A DNA stretch of 64,000 bases from Actinomyces gaoshouyii (GCF_002072175.1 NZ_MVIV01000002.1:124001-188000), one strand, 5' to 3'; numbered from the stretch's first letter, positions 7,446-16,940 are shown. Program-made: numbers and translations. Notes: a model not told the origin generated them from the sequence alone.

Positions 7446-8886
7446 CCCCGGCCATGAGGACGAGCCCGGCGATGAGCACCGTCATGATGCCGAGGATCCC
7501 CCAGTGGCCGGCGCCCTGCCCCACGAAGCACGCCCCCACCCAGATCGCCGCCCCGTACAGGGCGGGGGCGAGGAAGGAAGCGGCGCGCCCCGTCGTCGCG
7601 TACAGCCCGAAGATCTCGCCCTCGCGTCCGTCCGGGATGAGACGGGCGAGGAAGGTGCGCGAGGCCGACTGGGCGGGTCCGACGCAAGCGGACAGTGCCA
7701 GGCCGAGCGCCCAGAACACGGCCTTCCCGCCGTCATGGAGGAGGAAGAGGGCGTTGCCGGCCACGACGAGGATGACCAGTGAGCCCATGATGACCCGCCG
7801 CGGCCCGATGAGGTCGTCGAGGCGACCGCAGGCGATCGTGGCGATGCCGGCCACCACGTTGGCGGCGACGGCGAACTGGATGACCTGGGCGTCGGAGAAG
7901 TCGAAGATGGTGCGGGCGATGATGCCGCCGTAGGCGAAGACCCCGGCGAGCCCGTCCCGGAAGATCGCCGAGGCCAGGAGGAACCGCAGGACGTTCGGGT
8001 GGGAGCGGTACAGCGAGCGCAGGGTGCGCCACAGGTGCCGGTAGGACGCGAGGATCGACTCGTGGCGCCCGGCACCGATCACGCCCCCGGTGCTGGGGAT
8101 ATCCCCGGGCTCCGCCGGCTCCGTCCCCATCTCGGGGATCCGCCTGGCGCTATCCGCCCCGGGATCGCCCGCCGCGGGCTCTTCGAGCCGACGGCGCCGC
8201 TTGGCGGCGCTGGACTGGGTGAGCAGGACCGGGATCGCCGAGATCCCGAACCAGGCGGCGGCCATGAGCATGGCCACGCGGACGTTGAGGCCGTTGGCGC
8301 TGGTCACGCCAAACCAGCCGACCTCGGGGCTGATCAAGCCCGCGTAGACCACGAGCAGCAGGACGATCCCGCCCAGGTATCCCATGCCCCAGCCGATCCC
8401 GGAGACCGCGCCGATCCGCTCCTTGGCGGTCACTTGGGACAGGAGCCCGTTGTAGTTGACGGAGGCGAGCTCGAAGAAGAGATTGCCCACGCCCATGAGC
8501 ACAATCCCCAGCCACAGGTAACCGGGAGCGGGCTTGACGAGGAACAGCGCGGCGGAGACGGCCACGACCAGCGCGGTGTAGATCCCCAGGGAGGCGACGG
8601 CCCGCCCGTCGCGATCGGCCCTCTGCCCCGTGATGGGGGCGAATAGGGCGATGAGCAGGCCGGCGACCGCCATGCCGGCGGACAGCTGCGACTGGTTGGA
8701 GGTGGGATCGCCGAAGGACGAGGAGACCAGGTAGGTCGCGAAGACGAAGGTCGTGATAACGGCGTTGAAGGCGGCCGAACCCCAGTCCCACAGCCCCCAG
8801 GCGAGAACGGGCCAGGTCAGGAGGCGGGGCTTGGTCTGCCCCCCAGAGGCGATGGTCGCCCCCAGGGATGGATCAGGGGAGGGCAT
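7408..8886 (-). CDS. MFS transporter, UMF1 (Atg22-like) family
   Basis: A 492-residue protein with about 12 hydrophobic segments and a long hydrophilic central loop (roughly residues 225-280). The opening motif LAWGLWDWGSAAFNAVITTF and the later FGLYATTGRAASFLAPALYG are typical of the UMF1/Atg22-like branch of the major facilitator superfamily, often annotated as efflux proteins; the substrate is unknown. It starts 9 bases after the ispD stop, so it is probably the last gene of a carD-ispD-MFS transcript. Confidence 0.8.
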   Translation of the reverse strand: MPSPDPSLGATIASGGQTKPRLLTWPVLAWGLWDWGSAAFNAVITTFVFATYLVSSSFGDPTSNQSQLSAGMAVAGLLIALFAPITGQRADRDGRAVASLGIYTALVVAVSAALFLVKPAPGYLWLGIVLMGVGNLFFELASVNYNGLLSQVTAKERIGAVSGIGWGMGYLGGIVLLLVVYAGLISPEVGWFGVTSANGLNVRVAMLMAAAWFGISAIPVLLTQSSAAKRRRRLEEPAAGDPGADSARRIPEMGTEPAEPGDIPSTGGVIGAGRHESILASYRHLWRTLRSLYRSHPNVLRFLLASAIFRDGLAGVFAYGGIIARTIFDFSDAQVIQFAVAANVVAGIATIACGRLDDLIGPRRVIMGSLVILVVAGNALFLLHDGGKAVFWALGLALSACVGPAQSASRTFLARLIPDGREGEIFGLYATTGRAASFLAPALYGAAIWVGACFVGQGAGHWGILGIMTVLIAGLVLMAGVKGPDGHLQHLS

Positions 8887-8895
8887 GCCCCGAGC

Positions 8896-9741
8896 CTACG
8901 GTGTGAGCCCTCCGCTCTGCTCGCCCCTGGAGCACAGATGAGACACGGTCCTGTTGGTCATTCCCGCACCTGCCCGTGCCCTCCCGCGCTGGGCGGACGC
9001 GCTCTCCTCGGCGGCGAGCAGGGCCTCGACGAGGAGCAGGTCGAACCTTGTGGTCACCTTGAGGGCGCGCGCGTCCCCGGCGACGGCGACGACGTCCACG
9101 CCCATCGCCTCGACCAGTCCGGCGTCGTCGGAGGCGGCGAGGCCCTCGCCGACGGCGCGCTGAGCGCCGGCGCGGTGGGCGGCCAGCAGGGTCTCACGCG
9201 TGAAGCCCTGGGGCGTCTGGACGGCGCGCAGCCGGGCGCGGTCCGCAGTGGCGACGATCGGCTCGATCGCCTCACCGGGCCGGACCTCCTTGATGGTGTC
9301 GGTCACCGGCATAACGGGGATGACGGCCTTGTGCCCCTCGCGCAGGGCGGCGACGACGCGTCGGATGACATCGGGGGGCGTGAGCGCGCGGGCAGCGTCG
9401 TGGACGAGTATGAGGGCGGCGTCGGGCTGGGCGCGCAGGGCCGCCTCAAGACCGAGGGCGACACTCGCCTGCCGGGAGGCGGCCGATCCCGCAACCACCT
9501 CGACGGCACCGAGATCGGCCACCTCGCGGCGGAATTCCTCGATCCGGCCCTCCGGCGCCGTGACGACGACGCGCTCGAGGGCGCCGGAGGCCAGCAGGCC
9601 GTGCACCGCGCGCCGCACGAGCGACTGCCCGGCAAGAGGAACGAGGGCCTTGGGGAGCTCGGCGCCGAGGCGACTGCCCGATCCAGCGGCGGTGACCACG
9701 GCGATCACCGGGCAGAGGGCCTCAGGGGCTGCGGCGGTCAT
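8896..9741 (-). CDS. ispD: 2-C-methyl-D-erythritol 4-phosphate cytidylyltransferase
   Basis: Third enzyme of the MEP isoprenoid pathway: it transfers CMP from CTP to MEP. The nucleotide-binding loop TAAGSGSRLGAELPKALVPL (about residues 17-36), LVHDAARALTPPDVI, and the AVQTPQGF motif are all present. At 281 residues it is about 50 longer than E. coli IspD; the excess is a short N-terminal extension and a C-terminal tail after VEALLAAEE with no recognisable domain. It follows carD by 41 bases, an arrangement seen in other actinobacteria. Confidence 0.95.
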   Translation of the reverse strand: MTAAAPEALCPVIAVVTAAGSGSRLGAELPKALVPLAGQSLVRRAVHGLLASGALERVVVTAPEGRIEEFRREVADLGAVEVVAGSAASRQASVALGLEAALRAQPDAALILVHDAARALTPPDVIRRVVAALREGHKAVIPVMPVTDTIKEVRPGEAIEPIVATADRARLRAVQTPQGFTRETLLAAHRAGAQRAVGEGLAASDDAGLVEAMGVDVVAVAGDARALKVTTRFDLLLVEALLAAEESASAQRGRARAGAGMTNRTVSHLCSRGEQSGGLTP

Positions 9742-9782
9742 GGCGGGGCTCGCTCGGACGGAGCGTGGCAGCCCGGGCGCCG

Positions 9783-10277
9783 TCAGGCGGCGGCGCCCGA
9801 GGCGAGGACCTCGTCGAGGCGGCTCTCGGCCTCGTCCTCGGGGGTCTTCTGCGCCAGGGCGAGCTCGGAGACGAGGATCTGGCGGGCCTTGGAGAGCATG
9901 CGCTTCTCACCGGCCGACAGGCCGCGATCGGTGTCCCGGCGGGATAGGTCCCGCACGACCTCGGCGACCTTGATGACGTCGCCCGAGGCGATCTTCTCCT
10001 GGTTGGCCTTGAAGCGGCGCGACCAGTTGGAGGGCTCCTCGGTGAACGGGGCGCGCAGGACCTCGAAGACCTTCTCCAGGCCCTTCTCGTCGACGACGTC
10101 GCGGACCCCGATGAGCTCGACGGACTCGGCGGGGACGAGGATGGTCAGGTCGCCCTGGGCGACCTCGAGCTGGAGGTAGGTCTTCTCCTCCCCCTTCACC
10201 TTGCGCTGGCGAATATCGATGATCCGGGCCGCGCCGTGGTGGGGGTAGACGACGGTCTCTCCGACTTCAAGGGTCAT
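9783..10277 (-). CDS. carD: CarD-family RNA polymerase-binding transcription regulator
   Basis: A 164-residue protein that stabilises open promoter complexes of RNA polymerase and is central to rRNA regulation in actinobacteria. It begins [17 protein letters not shown], the Tudor-like RNAP-interaction domain; the [15 protein letters not shown] region ends that domain; the helical C-terminal DNA-binding domain contains the conserved [14 protein letters not shown] with its Trp. The ATG at 10277 is preceded by GAGGAGA at good spacing, which decides it over the upstream in-frame start at 10298. Confidence 0.95.
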   Translation of the reverse strand: MTLEVGETVVYPHHGAARIIDIRQRKVKGEEKTYLQLEVAQGDLTILVPAESVELIGVRDVVDEKGLEKVFEVLRAPFTEEPSNWSRRFKANQEKIASGDVIKVAEVVRDLSRRDTDRGLSAGEKRMLSKARQILVSELALAQKTPEDEAESRLDEVLASGAAA

Positions 10278-10403
10278 GGGTGAGGTCTCCTCAAGCAAAC
10301 AGGAGCCTCAGTTTACCAGTGCGATGCGGCGCGATACCGGGGGAGGTTGCTCACAGCGCGCGATGGCGCCGTGCCCACGGGGCCCGGCGCCATCATCGAC
10401 GAG

Positions 10404-10423
10404 CGCGCCCGAGTACGGGCGCG
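10404..10423 (-). terminator. hairpin just after gpmA
   Basis: CGCGCCCG and CGGGCGCG form an 8-bp perfect stem with an AGTA loop, immediately past the gpmA stop (10428). There is no U-tract, as is usual for high-GC actinobacterial intrinsic terminators. It lies between gpmA and the carD start. Confidence 0.45.
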
Positions 10424-10427
10424 GGAC

Positions 10428-11165
10428 TCACTTGCCCTGGTTGGCCACGGCCGCGATCTTCGCCTCGGCCTCCGGGTCGAGGTAACGGCCGCCCTTCTTG
10501 AGCGGCTGGAGGGTCTCCTCGTCGAGCTCGTAGACCAGCGGGATGCCCGTGGGGATGTTGACGGCGGCGATGTCGTCATCGGAGATGCCATCGAGGTGCT
10601 TGACGATCGCGCGCAGGGAGTTTCCGTGAGCGGCGATCATGACGGTCCTGCCGGTCTTGATCTCGGGGACGATCGTGGACTCCCAGTAGGGCAGGAGGCG
10701 GGCGAGAACGTCCTTGAGGCACTCGGTGGCGGGAATCGGCTCACCGGCGTAGCGCGGGTCGGCGTCCTGGGAGAACTCACTGCCGAGCTCGATGGCCGGC
10801 GGCGGGACGTCGTAGGAGCGGCGCCAGAGCATGAACTGCTCCTCGCCGTACTCGTCGCGGATCTCCTTCTTGTTCTTGCCCTGGAGGGCGCCGTAGTGGC
10901 GCTCGTTGAGGCGCCAGTCGCGCTCGACGGGGATCCAGTGACGGTCGGCCGCGTCCAGGGCGAGGTTCGCCGTCATGATCGCGCGGCGCAGCATCGAGGT
11001 GAACAGCTTCTCGGGGAGGACGCCAGCCTCCTTGAGGAGCTCGCCGCCGTGGACCGCCTCGGCGCGGCCCTTCTCGGACAGGGGGACGTCGACCCAACCG
11101 GTGAACAGGTTCTTCGCATTCCATTCGCTCTCGCCGTGGCGGAGCAGCACAAGGGTGTAAGCCAT
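10428..11165 (-). CDS. gpmA: 2,3-bisphosphoglycerate-dependent phosphoglycerate mutase
   Basis: Interconverts 3- and 2-phosphoglycerate in glycolysis. It has 245 residues, the normal length. The catalytic histidine is H10 in [27 protein letters not shown], the substrate-contact segment [11 protein letters not shown] and the second catalytic His in AAHGNSLRA are present. The ATG at 11165 was chosen because [11 protein letters not shown] is the standard beginning; the longer upstream reading is low-complexity. It lies downstream of lsr2 and is separated from it by a hairpin. Confidence 0.97.
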   Translation of the reverse strand: MAYTLVLLRHGESEWNAKNLFTGWVDVPLSEKGRAEAVHGGELLKEAGVLPEKLFTSMLRRAIMTANLALDAADRHWIPVERDWRLNERHYGALQGKNKKEIRDEYGEEQFMLWRRSYDVPPPAIELGSEFSQDADPRYAGEPIPATECLKDVLARLLPYWESTIVPEIKTGRTVMIAAHGNSLRAIVKHLDGISDDDIAAVNIPTGIPLVYELDEETLQPLKKGGRYLDPEAEAKIAAVANQGK

Positions 11166-11299
11166 GGGCTTATCCTGCCAGGCGCGCACGCCGCGCGCGA
11201 GGCCCCAGGTCCCATCCGGGATCATCCGGAACGGGGACCAGGGGCCTGCGGTCAGCGGCGCCCGGGAGCGAGGGCCCTCCCGGGCGGCGCGGCACGGGG

Positions 11300-11325
11300 C
11301 CTCGCGCCTTCGACGAGGCGCGAGG
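11300..11325 (-). terminator. hairpin terminator after lsr2
   Basis: CCTCGCGCCT and AGGCGCGAGG form a perfect 10-bp stem with a TCGACG loop, four bases past the lsr2 stop. The stem can extend with GG and CC outside it. Confidence 0.6.
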
Positions 11326-11329
11326 GGCC

Positions 11330-11650
11330 TCAGTGGGCCTGGTTGTAGGCCTCGCGGATCGGGGCGGGAATGCGCCCGCGGTCCGAGACCTCCATGCCCT
11401 GGCTGCGGGCCCACTCACGGATCTTCTGGGTCTCAGCCGAGGAGCTGGAGCCCCGACGGCGGACATTGCGGCGACCGGAGACGCGACGGGCCTTGGAGGA
11501 CCACTCCTCAATGGACTCGCGCAGCGCGGCGGCGTGCTCGTCATTGAGGTCGATCTCATAGGTCACCCCATCCAGGCCGAAGGTGACTGTCTGCGACGCG
11601 GCGGACTGGTCGATATCGTCGACGAGGATGATCTGGGTCTTCTGGGCCAT
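11330..11650 (-). CDS. lsr2: Lsr2 nucleoid-associated protein
   Basis: A 106-residue H-NS-like protein that bridges AT-rich DNA and silences horizontally acquired genes. The N-terminal dimerisation region starts [16 protein letters not shown] and includes [13 protein letters not shown]; the C-terminal DNA-binding region ends [20 protein letters not shown], with the RGR AT-hook-like loop. In this genome the likely clients are lower-GC pieces such as the 5.3-7.3 kb island and the pilus locus, but that is inference. Confidence 0.97.
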   Translation of the reverse strand: MAQKTQIILVDDIDQSAASQTVTFGLDGVTYEIDLNDEHAAALRESIEEWSSKARRVSGRRNVRRRGSSSSAETQKIREWARSQGMEVSDRGRIPAPIREAYNQAH

Positions 11651-12080
11651 GGTTCACTCTTCTCTTCGTGACGTCGGAGGATTGCCGAGATGAATCCTCT
11701 TGCGAGTACCCTGAAGGATAATGGAGGAATACGGGTCGCGCAATATCGCTCCATGATTCGCCGCTTCGGACTCTATACATTTCCTCTGCAAGAACCCTGA
11801 GAGCAGCGCTCTTCTGATCGCGGAGGAGGGCCGCGCAGCACGGGATTCGATGAGCGGGCGGCCGATGAGCGCGTCCCCCCTATGCGCCGCAGTCCGCCGA
11901 GGAGACCGCGGAGCGGCGCGAGTTCCGGGCGGGCCGATAGGGCGCGCAAGGCGCGGTCGGAGGGAATGGAGAAAGGCCCGCAAGAGGTGCGGACGGGTCG
12001 AATTCGCGCACCTCGAGCCCCTGATCGCGGGCCCGCCAAGGAGAGAGGACCCGGGACGGCTGATCCCAGGGCCCTGGTCG
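11651..12080. other. 430-bp intergenic region upstream of lsr2
   Basis: The lsr2-proximal 150 bases are AT-richer and must carry the lsr2 promoter. The rest is GC-rich without a convincing protein, RNA or repeat that I can see. Confidence 0.5.
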
Positions 12081-12153
12081 AGCCACCTGTGGGAATCGAA
12101 CCCACGACCTATTCATTACGAGTGAATCGCTCTGCCGACTGAGCTAAGGTGGC
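12081..12153 (-). tRNA. tRNA-Thr (anticodon CGT)
   Basis: On the minus strand the 73 bases fold as a cloverleaf: 7-bp acceptor GCCACCT/AGGTGGC, D arm GCTC...GAGC, anticodon stem ATTCA/TGAAT around loop CTCGTAA (anticodon CGT), T arm GTGGG/CCCAC with TTCGATT loop, and discriminator T. No CCA is encoded. Confidence 0.95.
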
Positions 12154-12480
12154 GCGCCGCTAACGACGGCGTGAGGACTCTACAGTGCGCAGCGCGCCGG
12201 GCGCAACGCGGGAGCCACCGCCGCCCCGTGGCGCTGAGCACAGCCTCGGACCACCTCGGACCATCTCGGGCTGCCTTAGACTGCCTCGCACGTGAATCGG
12301 CGCGCGATGGCCCGGACGACGGCGAGATACCGGGCATGACGCGCATCGGCGCACGCCATGGCACCTGTCGGCGCACGCTGGCGCACGCCGGCACAGCCAC
12401 GCACACCGCACCCGATCGGGCTCCGCCGCATTCGCGGCGCCCCCCCCAGGCCACGTCCTCCCCTGGAAAGGACCAGCAGC
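12154..12480. other. 327-bp leader region of the asparagine operon
   Basis: No gene recognised. It contains short imperfect reiterations: CTCGGACCA/CTCGGGCTG-like units at about 12244-12290 and GGCGCACGC-like units at about 12349-12394. A ribosome site (AAAGGA) sits about 10 bases before the permease ATG. The promoter was not identified. Confidence 0.4.
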
Positions 12481-13959
12481 ATGTCACAGCAGACAGATCC
12501 CCTCGCCAGCACGGCGTTCCCCGTGGCGCATGACAAGGGGGACGCCGGTTACAGCAAGGAGTTGAAGAACCGCCACCTTCAGATGATCGCCATTGGCGGC
12601 TCGATCGGCACCGGCCTGTTCCTGGGGGCCGGCGGGCGCCTGGCCCAGGGCGGAGCGATCCTCATCGTCGCCTACGCGATCTGCGGCGCCTTCGCCTTCC
12701 TCATGGTGCGCGCCCTGGGCGAACTCGCGATCCGCCGTCCCTCCTCGGGCGCCTTCGTGTCCTACGCGCGCGAGTTCCTCGGGGAGAAGGGCGCCTACAT
12801 CACCGGCTGGTTCTTCTTCCTCGACTGGGCGGTGACGGTCATGGCGGACATCACCGCCGTCGCCCTATACCTGCACTACTGGGGCGCTTTCAGGAGCGTT
12901 CCCCAGTGGGTTCTCGCGCTCATCGCGCTCGCCCTGGTCTTCGTGCTCAACATGCTCAATGTCAAGATGTTCGGCGAGGCCGAGTTCTGGTTCGCCCTCA
13001 TCAAGGTGGCGGCGATCATCTCCTTCATGCTCGTGGCCATCTGGGCGATCATCAGCGGCGCGGAGGTGGGCGGCCACACGGCGGGCCTGGACAACATCAC
13101 GCAGCACGGTGGTTTCGCCCCCGCGGGAATCGGGGTCGTCCTCACCCTCACCCTCGGCGTCGTCTTCGCATTCGGGGGCACGGAGATGGTGGGCGTGGCC
13201 GCCGGCGAGGCCGAGGACGCGATCGCCGTGCTGCCCAAAGCGATCAACTCGATGATCCTGAGGATCTTCGTCTTCTATGTCGGTTCCGTGCTCCTCATGG
13301 CCTTCGTCCTGCCCTACACCTCCTACTCCAAGAATGAGTCGCCCTTCGTCACCTTCTTCTCCGGGATCGGCGTCCCCCATGCCGGGGACATCATCCAGGT
13401 GGTCGTCCTGACCGCGGCGCTGTCCAGCCTCAACGCAGGGCTTTACGCCACCGGCCGCACGCTGCGCTCCATGGCCGTGGCGGGCGAGGCGCCCGGCCTC
13501 GCGGCCGGCCTCAACAAGCACCAGGTGCCCGCGGGCGCCATCGCCATCACCTCCGCGCTGGGCCTCGTGGGCGTCGCCCTCAACGCCTTCCTCGCGGAGG
13601 ACGCCTTCAACATCGTCATGAACCTGGCGGGCATCGGCATCGCCGGCACCTGGGTGGCGATCCTCGTGACGCACCTGGCCTTCCTCAAGCGGGTCGATCA
13701 GGGGCTGGAGGAGCGCCCGGCCTACCGGATGCCCGGCGCCCCCTACTCCAACTACGTCGCGATCGCCTTCTTCGCCCTCATCGTCATCGCCAATGTCCAG
13801 CAGCCCGAGGGCCGGTGGACCCTCGCCCTGTTCGGCCTCGTCATCGTCATGATGGTGGCAGGCTGGTACCGGGTGCGGGGCCGGATCCGCAGCGATCTCC
13901 TCGACCACGTCCTCGACGAGGCGACCACCGGCCCCGACGACGAGCAGAAGCCGCAGTAG
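12481..13959 (+). CDS. ansP: amino acid permease, probably L-asparagine permease (APC family)
   Basis: A 492-residue integral membrane protein with 12 hydrophobic segments. The consensus opening KELKNRHLQMIAIGGSIGTG with GLFLGAGGRL, the SGAFVSYAREFLGEKGAY segment, and FGGTEMVGVAAGEAEDA mark the amino-acid transporter branch that contains AnsP, AroP and GabP. The asparaginase gene begins 41 bases downstream with its own strong ribosome site, which points to asparagine as substrate. The start at 12481 matches the first residues of the family; an in-frame ATG at 12358 lies upstream in low-complexity sequence. Confidence 0.85.
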   Translation: MSQQTDPLASTAFPVAHDKGDAGYSKELKNRHLQMIAIGGSIGTGLFLGAGGRLAQGGAILIVAYAICGAFAFLMVRALGELAIRRPSSGAFVSYAREFLGEKGAYITGWFFFLDWAVTVMADITAVALYLHYWGAFRSVPQWVLALIALALVFVLNMLNVKMFGEAEFWFALIKVAAIISFMLVAIWAIISGAEVGGHTAGLDNITQHGGFAPAGIGVVLTLTLGVVFAFGGTEMVGVAAGEAEDAIAVLPKAINSMILRIFVFYVGSVLLMAFVLPYTSYSKNESPFVTFFSGIGVPHAGDIIQVVVLTAALSSLNAGLYATGRTLRSMAVAGEAPGLAAGLNKHQVPAGAIAITSALGLVGVALNAFLAEDAFNIVMNLAGIGIAGTWVAILVTHLAFLKRVDQGLEERPAYRMPGAPYSNYVAIAFFALIVIANVQQPEGRWTLALFGLVIVMMVAGWYRVRGRIRSDLLDHVLDEATTGPDDEQKPQ

Positions 13960-14000
13960 CCGCCCGCGGCGGAGCGGGCGGGAAGGAGCAGGAGGGCCCC

Positions 14001-15056
14001 ATGGGGAGCGTCCACATCATCTACACCGGCGGAACCATCGGCATGGTGGACTCGCCCCAGGGCCTCGTCCCGGGGGCCGATCTCGCCGGTTGGCTCGCCG
14101 GTCTCCTCCCCCCGAGCCGCCCGCCGGCCCCCGGCCTCGAGGCACTGGAGTCGACGTCGCTGGCGGCCCTGGAGCCGCTCATCGACTCCTCGAACGCCAC
14201 GCCGGAGTCCTGGCAGTCGATCGTCGAGGCGGTCCGCGCGCACGCGGCCGACCATCCCGGAGAGCCGATCGTCATCCTCCACGGCACGGACACCATGGCC
14301 TACACCTCGGCCGCCCTGTCCTACGCCCTGGCGGGCATGGAGGCGCCCGTCGTCATCACCGGCTCCCAACTGCCGCTCGGGGCCGAGGGCAGCGACGCCG
14401 AGGCGAACGTCCTGGGGGCGGTGCGGGCGGCCGTCAGCGGGCGGGTGATCGGCGTCGCCCTGTTCTTCGGCGGCCTGCTGCTGGCAGGCGGCCGCGCCAC
14501 GAAGTCCTCCTCCTGGGACTTCGCGGGCTTCGCCTCGCCCATGGCCCCGCCGCTGGCCCGCACGGGCTCCGACGGCGCCCCCTGGGAGTGGTCCGAGAAC
14601 CACGGGGCCTCCGGGGCCTCCACCTCCCCCACCGCCTGGACGGAGCCCAGGCCCTACGCCCGGCACGACGTCGTCGTCCTCGATATGGCACCCGGCATCA
14701 CCGGGGCGCGCCTGTCGGCGCTGCTCGACCCCCTGCCCGAGGCGGTCATCCTGCGGGCCTTCGGAGTGGGCAACGTGCCCAGCGACGAGCCCGGGCTGAC
14801 CGAGGCGATCGCGCGGGCGATCCGGGCTGGGACCGCGGTCTTCGTCGCCTCCCAGTGCCACCAGGCCGAGGTGCTCCTTGGGCACTACGCCACCGGGGAC
14901 GCCATCGCGCGGGCGGGCGCCGTCGGCACCGCCGACATGACCCTGGAGGCGGCCTACGCCAAGGCGCAATTCCTCCTGGCCCAGGGCCTGGCCGGCACGG
15001 CCCTCGCCGAGGCGATGGGGCGCCCGATCGCGGGCGAGCTCAGCCCTCGCAGGTAA
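14001..15056 (+). CDS. ansA: L-asparaginase, type I
   Basis: Hydrolyses asparagine to aspartate and ammonia. It has 351 residues with both catalytic Thr motifs: IIYTGGTIGM at about residues 6-15 and ILHGTDTMAYT near residue 96. There is no signal peptide, so it is cytoplasmic, unlike periplasmic type II enzymes. The GGAAGGAGCAGGAGG purine run sits directly ahead of the ATG. It lies directly after ansP, so import and degradation are linked. A loop with SSWDFAGFASPMAPPLA in the middle is longer than in E. coli AnsA. The 3' end overlaps the convergent peptidase gene by 17 bases. Confidence 0.92.
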   Translation: MGSVHIIYTGGTIGMVDSPQGLVPGADLAGWLAGLLPPSRPPAPGLEALESTSLAALEPLIDSSNATPESWQSIVEAVRAHAADHPGEPIVILHGTDTMAYTSAALSYALAGMEAPVVITGSQLPLGAEGSDAEANVLGAVRAAVSGRVIGVALFFGGLLLAGGRATKSSSWDFAGFASPMAPPLARTGSDGAPWEWSENHGASGASTSPTAWTEPRPYARHDVVVLDMAPGITGARLSALLDPLPEAVILRAFGVGNVPSDEPGLTEAIARAIRAGTAVFVASQCHQAEVLLGHYATGDAIARAGAVGTADMTLEAAYAKAQFLLAQGLAGTALAEAMGRPIAGELSPRR

Positions 15057-16683
15057 GGCCCTCGGCGGGCATCGTGCCCTTGAGCAGGTAGTCATCCACG
15101 GCTGTGGTCACGCACGTGCCCGCGCGGCCGTAGGCCGTGTGCCCATTGCCCTTCCAGGTCAGCAACTGGCCCGAGTCGAGCTGATCAGCCAGCGACTGGG
15201 ACCACTCGTACGGCGTGGCCGGGTCCCCCGTCGTCCCGATCACCAGGATGGGGTTGGCCCCCGAGGCGTGAATCGCCTTGCGCTCATTGCCCGACGAGTG
15301 CCCCCAGGCCCGACAGGAGACATCGGTGTACTGCAGGCTGTCGCCGAAGGTCGGGGAGGCCTCCTTGATCTCCGCCGCCTCCTCATCCCAGGAGGCGGCG
15401 TCCCCCGAAACAGGGAAGTCCGCGCAGTTGATGGCGCTGATGGCCTCATCGCCGTTGCCGGAGTATGTGCCATCGTTGCCGCGCTGCGCAGCGGCATCGG
15501 CGAAGTACAGGAGCATGGCGCCGTCGGGCTGCCCGTCATCCGTCGTCTTGCCCATCGCCCGGGACAGGGCGATGCTCAGCTGGGGCCAGACCTCCGACTG
15601 GTAGAGGGGAACCATGATCCCGGAGATGGCCAGGGAGCGGGTCAGGGGGCGCTTCTCATCCGAGGTCCCGATCGGGGCGGCCTTCAGGGAGGCCAGGAAG
15701 TCCTGGATCTGCTTGATCCCGTCATCCACCGAGCCCGTCAACGGGCAGTCCGACCCCGACTGGCAGCTCTCCACATAGGCCCGCAGCGCGCTCTCGAAGC
15801 CCTTCGCCTGGCCCAGCGCCATCCGGCCGCCGCCGATCGCGGGGTCGACGGCGCCGTCGAGGACGAAGCGGCCCACGTTGCCCGGGAAGAGGTCGGCGTA
15901 GGTCGCCCCCAGGAAGGTCCCATAGGAGTAGCCGAAATAGGTGAGGGCGGAGTTGCCCGTGACGGCGCGCAGGATATCGAGGTCTTTGGCGGCCGAGACC
16001 GTGTCCACGTGGTCGAGCAGGGCAACGGGCCGGGTCCTGGCCCGGCACTTGGCCTCGCGCTCGGCGGTCTCCTCGGCCACAGCAGCGCGCTTCTGCTCCC
16101 CCGTGGCGTCATCGGGAAGGCTGGAGGACTCCGTCCCGGAGCGCTCGGCATCCAGCTCGGCATCGGTCAGGCAGTCGATCGCCGTGGACGCGCCCACCCC
16201 GCGAGGGTCGAAACCGATCACGTCGTAAGCGGTGACGACATCTTTGGAGAATTGGATCGATGTGACCTGGGGGAGGATGTCGACGCCGGAGCCGCCGGGG
16301 CCGCCGGGGTTGATGAACAGCGTGCCCGTGGCCGCATCGGCCGAGGCCGAGCGCTTCTTCATCGCGATCTGGATCGTCTCGCCGCCAGGGTTGTTGTAAT
16401 CCAGAGGCACCGTCACGCGCGCGCAACTCATCGTCCCAGGCCCCATATCGCCACTGCGCTCAGTCATACCGGCATCCTTCTTGCACGGGTACCACTCCAC
16501 GCTCTGGTTGTAGAACGACTCCAGACCAGCAGGGACGGAGGCGGCGGCAGCGCCGGTGGCCCGAGTGGCGCCGGGGACTGACGGGTTGCCGCAGGCCGAC
16601 AGCGCCGCTGCGGCGGTGAGAGCGGACAGGGCGGCCAGGATCTTGATCCGGCGGGGACGGGAAGAGGCGTCGAGAGTGCTCAC
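15040..16683 (-). CDS. secreted lipoprotein alpha/beta hydrolase, tripeptidyl aminopeptidase type
   Basis: A 547-residue serine peptidase (S33-like) that should act outside the membrane, releasing N-terminal di/tripeptides. The signal sequence ends in the lipobox LSAC with lipidation Cys at residue 31. The catalytic core starts TLFINPGGPGGSG (oxyanion loop); the nucleophile is S253 in YFGYSYGTFLG; the TAP-like C-terminal domain contains ILVIGTTGDPATPYEWS with the catalytic Asp and GNGHTAYG with the His. It is common in Actinomyces and Streptomyces. It is convergent with ansA and apparently monocistronic. Confidence 0.88.
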   Translation of the reverse strand: MSTLDASSRPRRIKILAALSALTAAAALSACGNPSVPGATRATGAAAASVPAGLESFYNQSVEWYPCKKDAGMTERSGDMGPGTMSCARVTVPLDYNNPGGETIQIAMKKRSASADAATGTLFINPGGPGGSGVDILPQVTSIQFSKDVVTAYDVIGFDPRGVGASTAIDCLTDAELDAERSGTESSSLPDDATGEQKRAAVAEETAEREAKCRARTRPVALLDHVDTVSAAKDLDILRAVTGNSALTYFGYSYGTFLGATYADLFPGNVGRFVLDGAVDPAIGGGRMALGQAKGFESALRAYVESCQSGSDCPLTGSVDDGIKQIQDFLASLKAAPIGTSDEKRPLTRSLAISGIMVPLYQSEVWPQLSIALSRAMGKTTDDGQPDGAMLLYFADAAAQRGNDGTYSGNGDEAISAINCADFPVSGDAASWDEEAAEIKEASPTFGDSLQYTDVSCRAWGHSSGNERKAIHASGANPILVIGTTGDPATPYEWSQSLADQLDSGQLLTWKGNGHTAYGRAGTCVTTAVDDYLLKGTMPAEGLTCEG

Positions 16684-16815
16684 GCCGTCAGCTTAAACGC
16701 CCCACTCCGGGAACCCCTCCTCCCCGAGGGGGGAGAACGCCCCGGGGATGTCCTTGCCGAGGAGGACGAGGGCCGCACCGCGCGATCGCTGGGGTCGTCG
16801 CGGACGCCCGTGTGG

Positions 16816-16885
16816 TGTGGACGCGCTTCGGGGTTGCGGACGCGTCCCCGGAGCGCGTCGGCAACCCCAGCGCACGTCCACGACC
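16816..16885. repeat. 70-bp intergenic hairpin repeat, copy A
   Basis: Aligns without gaps to 36924-36993, with about 57 of 70 positions identical by hand alignment. GGGGTTGCGGACGCG (16830-16844) pairs with CGCGTCGGCAACCCC (16854-16868), and an outer GTGGACG/CGTCCAC stem (16817-16823/16875-16881) extends the hairpin. It lies between the divergent peptidase and XRE-regulator genes. Confidence 0.75.
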
Positions 16886-16940
16886 CCGCCGTGGGCGGCA
16901 CCCGGCACTGGCGCGCCCCGCCCACGCGTAGCCTGTCCGC

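Noticed and set aside
7052-7933. 293-codon open frame on the plus strand across the island edge and the MFS gene
   Set aside because: It joins unrelated sequence across the 33-bp repeat and is antisense to the MFS transporter.
11654-12105. Small Arg-rich open frames between lsr2 and tRNA-Thr
   Set aside because: They overlap the tRNA or each other on both strands, with no start site and no conserved motif.
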